Shown here piece after piece: positions 8,549-16,005 of a DNA stretch of 31,323 bases. The notes under the pieces were generated by a model. It was not told the origin of the DNA, made no database searches, and was given only the letters and a program-made list of their open reading frames with translations. How positions within the stretch are numbered: the first letter of the stretch is position 1; each line of letters begins with the position of its first letter. Origin of the DNA: JANMDR01 sp043760555 (GTDB lineage: Bacteria; Pseudomonadota; Gammaproteobacteria; Burkholderiales; Usitatibacteraceae); assembly GCA_043760555.1 (NCBI GenBank), contig JAYUOW010000243.1, positions 1 to 31,323 on the forward strand. Direction: 5' to 3'. The position numbers and the translations under genes were made by a program.

Positions 8549-8576
8549 GTTGAAAAATTGACACACATCCCCATAT
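8549..8576 (+). promoter_or_regulatory. Sigma-32 (RpoH) heat-shock promoter of grpE-dnaK-dnaJ
   Basis: GTTGAAA (8549-8555), a 13-nt spacer and CCCCATAT (8569-8576) match the proteobacterial heat-shock consensus CTTGAAA-N(11-16)-CCCCATNT at all but the first base. Transcription should begin near 8583, leaving a leader of about 157 nt before grpE. Confidence 0.9.
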
Positions 8577-8739
8577 CGGAATATTGAAGAACATTCTTAA
8601 CTTTTTAAGCCCGTTAGTGTCGCGTATGTTTCGGCAGCCGCTTGCGCGTCTGCAAAGTCGCCTGTTATTGCGACGCACTTCACAATCGGCACATCAATTG
8701 TTGCCGCATCGATCACAAAAATCCAAGATGGAGAACGTC

Positions 8740-9360
8740 ATGTCCGACCAAAATCAATCCGCTAACAACGCCGCCGATCAACCCGACGCCGATCAAGTCG
8801 CAAATGTGGCTGGAACTAACACTGCCGCTGCAGATGGTGTCGAAACCGTGTCTGCCGAACCGATTTCACGTGTTGCAGAATTGGAACAGTTATTGGCCGA
8901 CGCCACCAACAAAGCGCAAGAAAACTACGATCAGTTCGTGCGCGCGAAAGCAGAAACCGACAATGTGCGCCGTCGCTCGGCCGAAGATGTGCTGAAAGCG
9001 CAAAAATTTGGCGTAGAAAAAATCGCGGAATCACTCCTAGCCGTTAAAGACAGTTTGGATGCCGCATTGGTGGTCGAAAACGCGTCTGTTGACACGTTTA
9101 AAACCGGTGTTGAGCTAACGATGCGTCAGCTGACTAGCGTGTTTGATAAGTTTTCGATCCGCGAGGAAAGCCCTGAAGGCCAAAAATTTGACCCCACCAA
9201 GCACCAGTCTATCGCCGCGCTGGAATCCGATGCGCCAGTAAATTCAGTGGTTGGCGTGATGCAAAAAGGCTACATGCTGCACGACCGCGTGCTGCGTCCG
9301 GCACTGGTGACGGTGGCGAAGGCGCGTGCGGTGGCTGAACCCGACGCCGCAACAACATAA
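8740..9360 (+). CDS. grpE: GrpE nucleotide exchange factor
   Basis: Cytosolic co-chaperone that releases ADP from DnaK. The 206-residue product has an acidic disordered N-terminus, the long dimerisation helix (about 47-95, KAQENYDQFVRAKAETDNVRR) and the C-terminal beta-wing domain (EGQKFDPTKHQSIAAL, then GVMQKGYMLHDRVLRPALVTVAK), all typical of GrpE. The ATG at 8740 is chosen over the ATG at 8728 and over upstream in-frame codons because GGAG at 8730-8733 is spaced correctly for it and the upstream residues do not resemble GrpE. It is the first gene of the heat-shock operon behind the sigma-32 promoter, 85 nt before dnaK. Confidence 0.96.
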   Translation: MSDQNQSANNAADQPDADQVANVAGTNTAAADGVETVSAEPISRVAELEQLLADATNKAQENYDQFVRAKAETDNVRRRSAEDVLKAQKFGVEKIAESLLAVKDSLDAALVVENASVDTFKTGVELTMRQLTSVFDKFSIREESPEGQKFDPTKHQSIAALESDAPVNSVVGVMQKGYMLHDRVLRPALVTVAKARAVAEPDAATT

Positions 9361-9445
9361 ATTTGGCAGTTGAAATTTACCTTACTGCCCTTACATATAA
9401 AAACATAAGCAGTTTTATTTAATTTGAATTTAAAAGGAGTACATC

Positions 9446-11428
9446 ATGGGAAGAATCATCGGTATTGACTTAGGCACCACCAACTCTTGCGTCGCCATTA
9501 TGGAAGGCGGCGTGCCTAAAGTAATTGAAAACGCGGAAGGCGCGCGCACCACGCCATCCATCGTGGCCTACCAAGACGACGGCGAAGTGCTCGTGGGCGC
9601 TGCTGCCAAGCGTCAAGCGGTGACCAACCCTAAGAACACGCTGTTTGCGGTAAAGCGCTTAATCGGTCGTAGATTCGAAGAAAAAGAAGTACAAAAAGAC
9701 ATCAACATGATGCCTTACAAAATTTTGAAAAACGACAACGGCGATGCATGGGTAGAAGCCCAAGGCAAGCGCATGGCGCCACCGCAAATTTCGTCTGAAG
9801 TGTTGCGCAAAATGAAAAAAACGGCCGAAGATTATTTGGGTGAAGAAGTAACCGAAGCCGTGATTACCGTGCCTGCCTACTTTAACGACGCACAGCGCCA
9901 AGCCACGAAAGACGCGGGTCGCATCGCTGGGCTTGACGTAAAACGCATTATTAACGAGCCTACAGCGGCGGCGTTGGCGTTTGGTATGGACAAAAAAGAA
10001 GGCGACCGTAAAATTGCGGTTTATGACTTAGGCGGCGGCACGTTTGACGTATCGATTATTGAAATTGCATCCGTTGATGGCGAGCACCAATTTGAAGTGC
10101 TATCCACCAACGGCGATACGTTCTTGGGCGGCGAAGATTTCGACCAACGCTTGATGGAATATTTGTGCGACGAATTTAAGAAAGACTCTGGCGTTGATCT
10201 ACGCAAAGATGTGTTGGCTCTACAGCGCTTAAAAGAAGCCGCAGAAAAAGCCAAAATTGAGCTCTCATCCGCCCAACAAACCGAAGTGAATCTGCCCTAC
10301 ATTACGGCCGATGCATCAGGCCCTAAACACTTGGCTGTAAAGCTAACGCGCGCTAAGTTTGAAGCGCTAGTTGATGAGCTAATTGAGCGCACGATTCAGC
10401 CTTGCTTAACTGCGATTAAAGATGCAGGCGTGAGCACGGACGACATCTCCGACGTGATCTTGGTCGGCGGTCAAACCCGTATGCCAAAGGTGCAAGAAAA
10501 AGTAAAAGACATTTTCAAGCGCGAGCCACGTAAAGACGTAAACCCCGATGAAGCGGTAGCGGTTGGCGCTGCAATTCAAGGTGGTGTATTGAAGGGCGAC
10601 GTAAAAGACGTACTGTTGCTTGACGTGACCCCGCTATCATTGGGTATTGAAACCTTGGGCGGCGTATCGACCAAGTTGATTAAGAAAAATACCACAGTGC
10701 CAACCAAAGCTGCCCAAGTTTTCTCGACCGCTGACGACAACCAAAACGCAGTCACCATCCATGTTTTGCAGGGCGAGCGTGAATTAGCGTCGGGCAATAA
10801 ATCATTAGGCCAATTTAACCTAGAAGGCATTCCGCCGTCACAACGCGGCACGCCACAAATTGAAGTGACTTTTGATATCGATGCCAACGGCATCATGCAC
10901 GTATCCGCACGCGACAAAGCCACGGGCAAAGAAAACAAAATCACCATCAAAGCCAACTCAGGTTTGACGGAAGAAGAAATTCAACGCATGGTAAAAGATG
11001 CTGAAGCCAATGCAGACGAAGACAAAAAAGCAATTGAATTAGTTACCGCCCGCAACACTGGCGATCAGTTAGTGCACAGCACCAAAAAGTCTCTTGCTGA
11101 CTACGGCGACAAGATTGAAGCCGCCGAAAAAGAGGCGATTGAAAAAGCCAGTACCGCACTAGAAGAAGCGCTAAAAGGCAACGACAAAGCTGAAATTGAA
11201 GCCAAAACCGAAGCCCTTTCAACCGTATCGCAAAAGCTCGGCGAAAAGATGTATGCCGACATGGCGGCTAAAGACGGTGCCGCTGGTGCAGCAGGCGGCG
11301 CGGCTGGTGCTGGAGCAGGGATGGGTGCAGGTCCATCGTCTGGTCAAGCTGGCGGTGCAGAGGCCAAAGAAAAAGATATGGGCAATGTAGTGGATGCTGA
11401 ATTCACTGAAGTAAAAGACAAGAAGTAA
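9446..11428 (+). CDS. dnaK: Molecular chaperone DnaK (Hsp70)
   Basis: ATP-dependent chaperone that binds exposed hydrophobic segments of unfolded proteins, driven by DnaJ and GrpE. The 660-residue protein starts IIGIDLGTTNSCVAIMEGG (phosphate-1 loop), has YDLGGGTFDVSI (phosphate-2, about residue 193), the adenosine motif ILVGGQTRMPKV (about 338), the interdomain linker DVLLLDVTPLSLGIE (about 391) and a full substrate-binding domain and helical lid. It ends in a Gly/Ala-rich tail and EKDMGNVVDAEFTEV. A strong ribosome-binding site, AAGGAG at 9433-9438, precedes the ATG. Length and motifs are normal. A terminator hairpin between dnaK and dnaJ should raise the DnaK to DnaJ ratio. Confidence 0.99.
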   Translation: MGRIIGIDLGTTNSCVAIMEGGVPKVIENAEGARTTPSIVAYQDDGEVLVGAAAKRQAVTNPKNTLFAVKRLIGRRFEEKEVQKDINMMPYKILKNDNGDAWVEAQGKRMAPPQISSEVLRKMKKTAEDYLGEEVTEAVITVPAYFNDAQRQATKDAGRIAGLDVKRIINEPTAAALAFGMDKKEGDRKIAVYDLGGGTFDVSIIEIASVDGEHQFEVLSTNGDTFLGGEDFDQRLMEYLCDEFKKDSGVDLRKDVLALQRLKEAAEKAKIELSSAQQTEVNLPYITADASGPKHLAVKLTRAKFEALVDELIERTIQPCLTAIKDAGVSTDDISDVILVGGQTRMPKVQEKVKDIFKREPRKDVNPDEAVAVGAAIQGGVLKGDVKDVLLLDVTPLSLGIETLGGVSTKLIKKNTTVPTKAAQVFSTADDNQNAVTIHVLQGERELASGNKSLGQFNLEGIPPSQRGTPQIEVTFDIDANGIMHVSARDKATGKENKITIKANSGLTEEEIQRMVKDAEANADEDKKAIELVTARNTGDQLVHSTKKSLADYGDKIEAAEKEAIEKASTALEEALKGNDKAEIEAKTEALSTVSQKLGEKMYADMAAKDGAAGAAGGAAGAGAGMGAGPSSGQAGGAEAKEKDMGNVVDAEFTEVKDKK

Positions 11429-11443
11429 TCACTAACTACAATG

Positions 11444-11475
11444 CCGCGTGCAGGATTCACCTGCACGCGGTTTTT
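11444..11475 (+). terminator. Intercistronic terminator between dnaK and dnaJ
   Basis: The perfect 11-bp stem CCGCGTGCAGG / CCTGCACGCGG with an ATTCA loop is followed by TTTTTGTATTTTT. It lies 15 nt after dnaK and 35 nt before dnaJ, and would attenuate read-through into dnaJ. It is not of the CTGAAGA family. Confidence 0.88.
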
Positions 11476-11509
11476 GTATTTTTAACGCAGCAAAGTAAGG
11501 TTCTAAATT

Positions 11510-12634
11510 ATGTCCAGCAAAAAACGCGACTACTACGAAGTTCTTGGTGTAAACCGTGACGCCAGTGACGAGGACATTAAAAAATCCTACCGCAAACTGG
11601 CGATGAAATATCACCCAGACCGCAACCCTGATTCCAAAGAATCAGAAGACAAATTTAAAGAAGCCAAAGAAGCTTATGAGATGCTATCTGAGCCGGATAA
11701 GCGTCGCGCCTATGACGCCCACGGCCACGCAGGCGTAAGCCAAAATGCGGGCGCTGGCGGCCAAGGATTTGGTGGCTTTGGTGATGCGTTTGGCGATATT
11801 TTTGGCGACATATTTGGCGGTGGGCGTGGCGGCGGCGGACGCAGTGGCGTTTATCGCGGAGCCGACTTGCGCTATAACTTAGAAATTACTTTAGAGCAGG
11901 CCGCACGCGGCACTGAGACCAAAATCCGTATTCCGGCATTAGAAGAATGCAAGGTCTGCAGCGGTAGCGGTGCCAAACCCGGCACCACTAAAAAAACCTG
12001 CGCGACATGCGGCGGCCAAGGCCAAGTACGCGTACAGCAGGGCTTCTTCTCGATCCAACAAACCTGTCCCACCTGTCGTGGTGCAGGCCAATCCATCTCC
12101 GACCCATGCCGCCCGTGCGACGGCCAAGGCCGAGTCAAAAACCACAAAACCCTATCGGTAAAAATACCTGCAGGTGTAGATGAAGGCGATCGTATCCGCC
12201 TCACTGGCGAAGGCGAAGCAGGTGTAGGCGGCGGCCCAACGGGTGATTTGTATGTAGTGGTGCAGCTAAAGCCGCACAACGTGTTCCAGCGCGAAGGTGC
12301 CGACCTACACTGCGAAATGCCCATTAGCTTCACGCAGGCGGCATTGGGTGGCGAAATTAAAATACCAACCCTTGACGGTGAAGCCAGCATCAAAGTGCCC
12401 GCTGAAACGCAGTCTGGTCAAGTATTCAGACTACGCGGCAAAGGCATCAAACCGATCCGCTCGAGCACATCAGGCGATTTAATGTGCCACGTAGTAGTAG
12501 AAACACCAGTGCGATTAACCGAACGACAAAAAGAAATTTTGCGCGAGCTAGAAGAAATAAACCAAAAAGACGGCGATCGTCACAATCCAAAAGCAAAGGG
12601 CTTTATGGATAAGGTAAAAGCGTTTTTCTCGTAA
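11510..12634 (+). CDS. dnaJ: Chaperone DnaJ (Hsp40)
   Basis: Type I Hsp40 that delivers substrates to DnaK and stimulates its ATPase. The 374-residue product has the J domain (residues 1-70, with the HPD triad in YHPDRN), a Gly/Phe-rich region (about 75-115), four CxxCxGxG zinc-binding motifs (CKVCSGSG, CATCGGQG, CPTCRGAG, CRPCDGQG, roughly 147-207) and the C-terminal substrate-binding domains ending GFMDKVKAFF. The start is preceded by AAGG at about 11 nt. It can be transcribed from the grpE promoter only past the hairpin that follows dnaK. It converges with the reverse transcriptase gene and shares a terminator with it. Confidence 0.98.
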   Translation: MSSKKRDYYEVLGVNRDASDEDIKKSYRKLAMKYHPDRNPDSKESEDKFKEAKEAYEMLSEPDKRRAYDAHGHAGVSQNAGAGGQGFGGFGDAFGDIFGDIFGGGRGGGGRSGVYRGADLRYNLEITLEQAARGTETKIRIPALEECKVCSGSGAKPGTTKKTCATCGGQGQVRVQQGFFSIQQTCPTCRGAGQSISDPCRPCDGQGRVKNHKTLSVKIPAGVDEGDRIRLTGEGEAGVGGGPTGDLYVVVQLKPHNVFQREGADLHCEMPISFTQAALGGEIKIPTLDGEASIKVPAETQSGQVFRLRGKGIKPIRSSTSGDLMCHVVVETPVRLTERQKEILRELEEINQKDGDRHNPKAKGFMDKVKAFFS

Positions 12635-12650
12635 AAATGTATGGCAAAAT

Positions 12651-12687
12651 GCCCTGAAGATTCCCTATTTTAGGGCGTCTTCAGGGC
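12651..12687. terminator. CTGAAGA-family bidirectional terminator between dnaJ and retron RT
   Basis: Arms of 17 nt (GCCCTGAAGATTCCCTA and TAGGGCGTCTTCAGGGC) with a TTT loop and two weak central pairs. A-rich and T-rich flanks on both sides suit termination in both directions. On the minus strand the right arm supplies the last two codons and the stop codon of the reverse transcriptase gene. Confidence 0.8.
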
Positions 12688-14090
12688 ATTTTATTAACTG
12701 CAGCAAGGCGGTTCCAAAGCATCAACAACTTCCTCCCGCGCGCTGGATTAACTTGCAACACGAAGCTAATCCGGCCTTGCAAATGCCACGCAAAATTTTC
12801 GACACTAGCACGATTTTGCGCAGCTAATCCCGTATTGCAGGCGTTGGTGAGTATCGCTTTTAGGGTATCAAATTCGTCGCGGGCAATGTTGGGCTTTTGG
12901 TTTACGACTAAACCGGTAATTTCTTGGCGCGCGCCTTGGTGCATCAGTTTGGTTTTGCGTATATTGACGACAAATTTTTCTTCCAACGCAATCGCGCACA
13001 CGCGCAGGTAAAACCGCTCGCCGCCGATGCCGCAGTCTGCAGCGCCTGAAAATGCTAAATCATCCGCGTACCGGCTGTACACAGCGCCGCAGCCTTCAGC
13101 CAACGCGTTTAAACGCAAATCCAGCCTGAATGCGGCTAAATTGGCGAGCGCGGGCGATGTTGGGGCGCCCTGCGGCAGATGATCGCTTTGCAGACGCTTA
13201 ACGGCGTTCCAGTCAGCACCCGCCACGCGCCCTGCTTTGGCGATCGCCCGCGTGGGGCGCGTTGTACAAATGCGTGTGAGCGACTGCGCGACCGGTTCGG
13301 CATAACCCAATTGCCGGAAAATACCGTGCACGCGGGATGCAGGAATGCTGGTAAAAAAATCCTGCAAATCACAGCGCAACACCAAGGCTTGCCCCGTGTG
13401 CAAACGCGCGTGCGTGACAATCGAATGGCCGCGCCGAAATCCGTGTGCGGCCTCATGCGAATCAACTTTATTGAGCAGGCGCTGCAACAACAAACGCTGC
13501 GCCGCCTTAAGGTCAGACTTCGGCTGCTCAATTAGCCGTGCGCCACCGCTTTTTTTAGGAGCCCAATAGCTAAAATAATGATCGAAATTAGCCTCGTGCG
13601 TATCGCCCTCACGCCAGCGCGTGCTAAAGGCTTCCAACCGCTGCGGATGAATTTCAAGTAGCGCACATAAATCACCCACAGCATCAATTTTAGGTAAGTT
13701 AAAACCGGTATCGTTAGCTGTAATTGCCCAATTGGCGGGGTGTTTGACGGTGTGGGCTGGCAAAAAACTTAAGCGCGATGGTGGCGGCAGCTTGACTGCG
13801 GGCGGCGCATCAGGGTCAGCCGGCTGAGCAAATTCAAACGCATCGCGCAATAAAAAAGCCGCCCCCAACGCGCGATGATTCAGCAAAAAATCAACCAACT
13901 CCGCATGCGCAACGTAAGGCAGCTGCGTCCCAAAGCGACGCAAAACATCCTTGGAAAGCCCCGTAAATAGGGCGTCTTCAGCCTGTACTAGACGCCGCGC
14001 CGCAGCACGCATCGCCTGCAAACCCGCTGGTGCACTCGCAAACGCCTGCGCCAATAGGTGCGCAGCTTGCGGCAGGGTTAATCGAGGCAT
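12681..14090 (-). CDS. Retron-type reverse transcriptase with N-terminal extension
   Basis: A 469-residue reverse transcriptase from the ATG at 14090. Motifs in order: RLIEQPKSDLKAAQRLLLQ (about 185-203), HGFRRGHSIVTHARLH (216-231, the place of the retron NAxxH motif), motif A RCDLQDFFTSIP (catalytic Asp 241), QGAPTSPALANL (307-318), YSRYADDLAFSG (catalytic YADD 341-344), and ITGLVVN (391-397, the retron VTG position). It ends HLQGRISFVLQVNPARG. Retron reverse transcriptases copy part of an adjacent structured RNA into msDNA and work in phage defence, usually with an effector. Residues 1 to about 140 form an extension I cannot assign. The longer reading frame up to 14201 starts at TTG inside the msd hairpin and is rejected. 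No effector gene adjoins. The last codons lie in a terminator hairpin. Confidence 0.88.
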   Translation of the reverse strand: MPRLTLPQAAHLLAQAFASAPAGLQAMRAAARRLVQAEDALFTGLSKDVLRRFGTQLPYVAHAELVDFLLNHRALGAAFLLRDAFEFAQPADPDAPPAVKLPPPSRLSFLPAHTVKHPANWAITANDTGFNLPKIDAVGDLCALLEIHPQRLEAFSTRWREGDTHEANFDHYFSYWAPKKSGGARLIEQPKSDLKAAQRLLLQRLLNKVDSHEAAHGFRRGHSIVTHARLHTGQALVLRCDLQDFFTSIPASRVHGIFRQLGYAEPVAQSLTRICTTRPTRAIAKAGRVAGADWNAVKRLQSDHLPQGAPTSPALANLAAFRLDLRLNALAEGCGAVYSRYADDLAFSGAADCGIGGERFYLRVCAIALEEKFVVNIRKTKLMHQGARQEITGLVVNQKPNIARDEFDTLKAILTNACNTGLAAQNRASVENFAWHLQGRISFVLQVNPARGRKLLMLWNRLAAVNKMP

Positions 14091-14132
14091 GAAAAAGCGC
14101 GTGATGGCATAACGAAAATAAAGAAAGAAAGG

Positions 14133-14304
14133 TGCCCAACCGCATAACGTGCTGGTGACGCGCGTACAACCGACCATGGGACTGGTCTGCCGTACGCGCA
14201 ACGTGAAGCCTATACAAAAAAGCCTTGGGGTAACCCCAAAGTGAACCGTAACTCAAACAATAAATTGCAAAAGCCAAAGCTCGAAAACGCTTATGCGGCG
14301 GGCG
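14133..14304 (-). ncRNA. Predicted retron msr-msd RNA
   Basis: On the minus strand this region has the full retron layout. a1 contains CCGCATAA (14298-14291), followed at once by G (14290), the expected 2'-5' priming guanosine, in AAGCG context as in Eco1 (TTAGCG). a2 contains TTATGCGG (14147-14140). Beyond these 8 bp, GCCC and GGGC pair again, giving about 13 pairs with one bulge. The msr part carries a hairpin with GGGG-TTA-CCCC core (14241-14223). The msd part is a long hairpin (14199-14160) with GCGCGTAC/GTACGCGC outer and GACCA/TGGTC inner stems. The RNA of about 172 nt lies 42 nt upstream of the reverse transcriptase start. Exact ends and the msr/msd boundary are inferred. Confidence 0.8.
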
Positions 14305-14309
14305 TCACT

Positions 14310-14338
14310 AGGTTAGGCGACAAGTTGCAGTGCGTCAA
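14310..14338 (-). promoter_or_regulatory. Candidate promoter of the retron
   Basis: On the minus strand, TTGACG (14338-14333), a 17-nt spacer and TAACCT (14315-14310). Seven bases further lies the first base of the a1 repeat, so the predicted transcript begins where a retron RNA should. The -10 box is a poor match (three of six), but the spacing and the agreement with a1 support the call. Confidence 0.55.
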
Positions 14339-14425
14339 GCGCTTAAGCGGACAATTGTAGCGGCTGGGCGCGGCCAGAAATCGCAGGTTCGGTGGGGCGC
14401 GTTTGGGGCGCGGTTTGGCCAACTT

Positions 14426-14651
14426 CCCCCTCTCTCCCAGCCTCTCTCCCACGAGGGGAGAGAGGAGCTAAATAGTGCAGGTGCGCAAGTCTGTGCTTTG
14501 TTTTGGTGTTGCAAAAACGGGTTGGTTGTTCAGTACAAAAAATGCCTGACTCAGCACATTGCAGGCGCACTGCCAAATCAAAAAACGACACCGCTCAAGC
14601 CCGCACTGCCTCCTCTCTCCCCTCGCGGGAGAGAGGCTGGGAGAGAGGGGG
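14426..14651. repeat. Pair of inverted 42-nt CTCTCCC-type repeats
   Basis: The 42-nt units at 14426-14467 and 14610-14651 are inverted copies of each other with one mismatch. Each contains its own hairpin (CCTCTCTCCC paired with GGGAGAGAGG across ACGA or its equivalent). They flank 142 nt of unrelated sequence with no convincing gene. Palindromes of this CTCTCCC/GGGAGAG kind are widespread intergenic elements in proteobacterial genomes, and a head-to-head pair resembles a REP doublet (BIME) or small non-autonomous element. No RAYT transposase is present in the window. Confidence 0.8.
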
Positions 14652-14733
14652 TAACGGCAGCACCGCAACCTAAAGCCTAAACTGCAACCCATCTCAGCCA
14701 GCGCTATAAAACATAAATATGGCGCAATAAATA

Positions 14734-14766
14734 CCTGAAGATAGCCGTACTTAGGGCACCTTCGGG
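14734..14766. repeat. Decayed CTGAAGA-family hairpin
   Basis: CCTGAAGATAGCC and GGGCACCTTCGGG can pair at 9 of 13 positions. It keeps the CCTGAAGA arm and TTAGGGC core of the family but has no gene directly before it on either strand. The rest of 14652-14892 holds nothing else I can name, apart from AAGG about 9 nt before the lipoprotein start. Confidence 0.5.
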
Positions 14767-14892
14767 CTATAGCGCAGAAGCTTGCGCTGCCAACTTTTTA
14801 ACCCACAGAACCATTTGCGCCACCACAGGGATTTTTTTGTATTTTCCCGCTAACATGAATCACACTAGCTACTTTTCCCAAGGTCAACCACC

Positions 14893-15525
14893 ATGCCGTT
14901 AATCCTACGCACTCTACTGGTCTTGCTTCTTCCGATGCTTTCAGGTTGCATTGCCGTGTTGCCAATCACCGAATACATACCGACTACAACTGGCGGCGTA
15001 ATAAACACGTCGAACTGTGTCGGCAGAAAGAGCGTGCGCTATGATTTTGATGGGGTGCCGCTGTCTATATTCGTACGCAGCGGCGGTGTTACTGGCGGCA
15101 GCAGCGATAGCCCGCAACTGTTACTGCGGCTGCCGCTAGATGAAGGCCAAACCGCGCGCTTCTCCACACCCGAAGTTCGCATTAAACCATTGGACGGCAC
15201 ACCGGAAGAAGGTCGTGCGCTGCCCATGTGGGAACGCACCGTATTGCGCATAGTGAAGCCAAATAGCAAGCGTTACGAGCGCGTCACCGTAGAAACTGTT
15301 CCTGCGGCCGATACGCTCATCGGTGGCAAACCCAACGACGGTGAAGGAGTCATGATGCTCACTCACTACAAGTTCTTCGACATGAGCATTCCACTAGGTG
15401 CCGCAGCAGCAGGCTACCGCGTTACGCTGCCAACGATCGAAATCAACGGCAAGCCCCACACCATCGCGCCCATTGAATACCAAAAGCACCACCGCTTAAA
15501 ATTTATGGTGCCGATAAACTGCTGA
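14893..15525 (+). CDS. Putative lipoprotein of unknown function
   Basis: A 210-residue protein with a type II signal peptide: a Leu-rich hydrophobic stretch followed by the lipobox LSGC, giving a lipidated Cys at residue 19. The mature part is mainly polar with beta-like segments (YDFDGVPLSIFVRSGG, LLLRLPLDEGQTARF, VRIKPLDG) and two further cysteines, at about residue 42 and at the C-terminal residue, which may form a disulfide. Residue 20 is Ile, not Asp, so outer-membrane sorting is expected by the Lol rule. No family was recognised. It stands alone, with weak promoter signals and AAGG near position -10 of the start. It could be an envelope or surface-exposed accessory protein. Confidence 0.7.
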   Translation: MPLILRTLLVLLLPMLSGCIAVLPITEYIPTTTGGVINTSNCVGRKSVRYDFDGVPLSIFVRSGGVTGGSSDSPQLLLRLPLDEGQTARFSTPEVRIKPLDGTPEEGRALPMWERTVLRIVKPNSKRYERVTVETVPAADTLIGGKPNDGEGVMMLTHYKFFDMSIPLGAAAAGYRVTLPTIEINGKPHTIAPIEYQKHHRLKFMVPINC

Positions 15526-15678
15526 ACGTATTGTGATGGCAGCGACTCATGCGCAAGTTAGCGATAAACGCTTAAGTGCTTAGCCGCATAAACTCCTGCG
15601 CGGGCTACGCACAGACGGAAGCGCTGGCTGGTGTAACATATTGCAACGCATCATTGACAGTGATGCCCACACACTGAA

Positions 15679-15985
15679 ATGAGCCACTAATTTGAGCCAC
15701 CCTGTTACCAAAGTCGAAAACTCGCTCACCACGATGCTGCAGGCATGGCAGGCGTCGCGGCAGGGTATTGAGGCTGTTGCATTCAATACGCTGATTGCAG
15801 CGTGTTACGAGCAACTGCGGCGCGTTGCGGCTATGCGAGTGCGGGAGCGCGGTGCCATTTCGGTATCGCCGAGTGCGCTTTTGCACGATGCGATTATTTG
15901 CATTGGCAAGTCCGATGGAGAGCTAAAAAATAGTCAGCATTTTTTAGGCACCATGTCGCTTAAAATGCGCTCGCCTCACCCTTAA
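15679..15985 (+). pseudogene. Truncated ECF sigma factor (module 1)
   Basis: The readable frame (about 97 residues from 15692) aligns with the first half of the two intact sigma factors at 22.5 and 30.7 kb: LTTMLQAWQASRQ with their LTxLLHRWRxGD, ISVSPSALLHDA with their LAPTELLHEA, and FLGTMSLKMRS with their MSLTLRS. It stops just after this point, so all of regions 3 and 4, including the -35 binding helix, is missing. Only 20 nt separate it from kinase 1. The frame now opens with TTG; the ATG at 15679 is in another frame and meets a stop after three codons. A TTGACA at 15654-15659 may be an old -35 box with no good -10. It could still be made as a short sigma-2 peptide, but a remnant is more likely. 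Confidence 0.75.
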
Positions 15986-16005
15986 CGTGGCGCAATCCTC
16001 CTTAA

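Noticed and set aside
8584..8739. In-frame upstream extension of GrpE
   Set aside because: It starts at the predicted sigma-32 transcription start and encodes an Arg/Leu-rich stretch unlike GrpE, while the ATG at 8740 has a well-placed GGAG.
9369..9400. Separate promoter for dnaK (TTGAAA followed by an AT-rich stretch)
   Set aside because: No -10 element of either sigma-70 or sigma-32 type stands at an acceptable distance; the strong upstream promoter of grpE explains expression.
14091..14201. Longer RT reading frame starting at TTG 14201
   Set aside because: The extra 37 residues are read through the predicted a2 repeat and msd hairpin, have no ribosome-binding site and start with TTG. The ATG at 14090 gives a natural N-terminus after the ncRNA.
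14213..14241. Hairpin with GGGG/CCCC stem followed by a T-run as a Rho-independent terminator on the minus strand
   Set aside because: It has the shape of one, but no gene lies upstream on that strand and it falls between a1 and the msd hairpin, so an msr stem-loop fits better.
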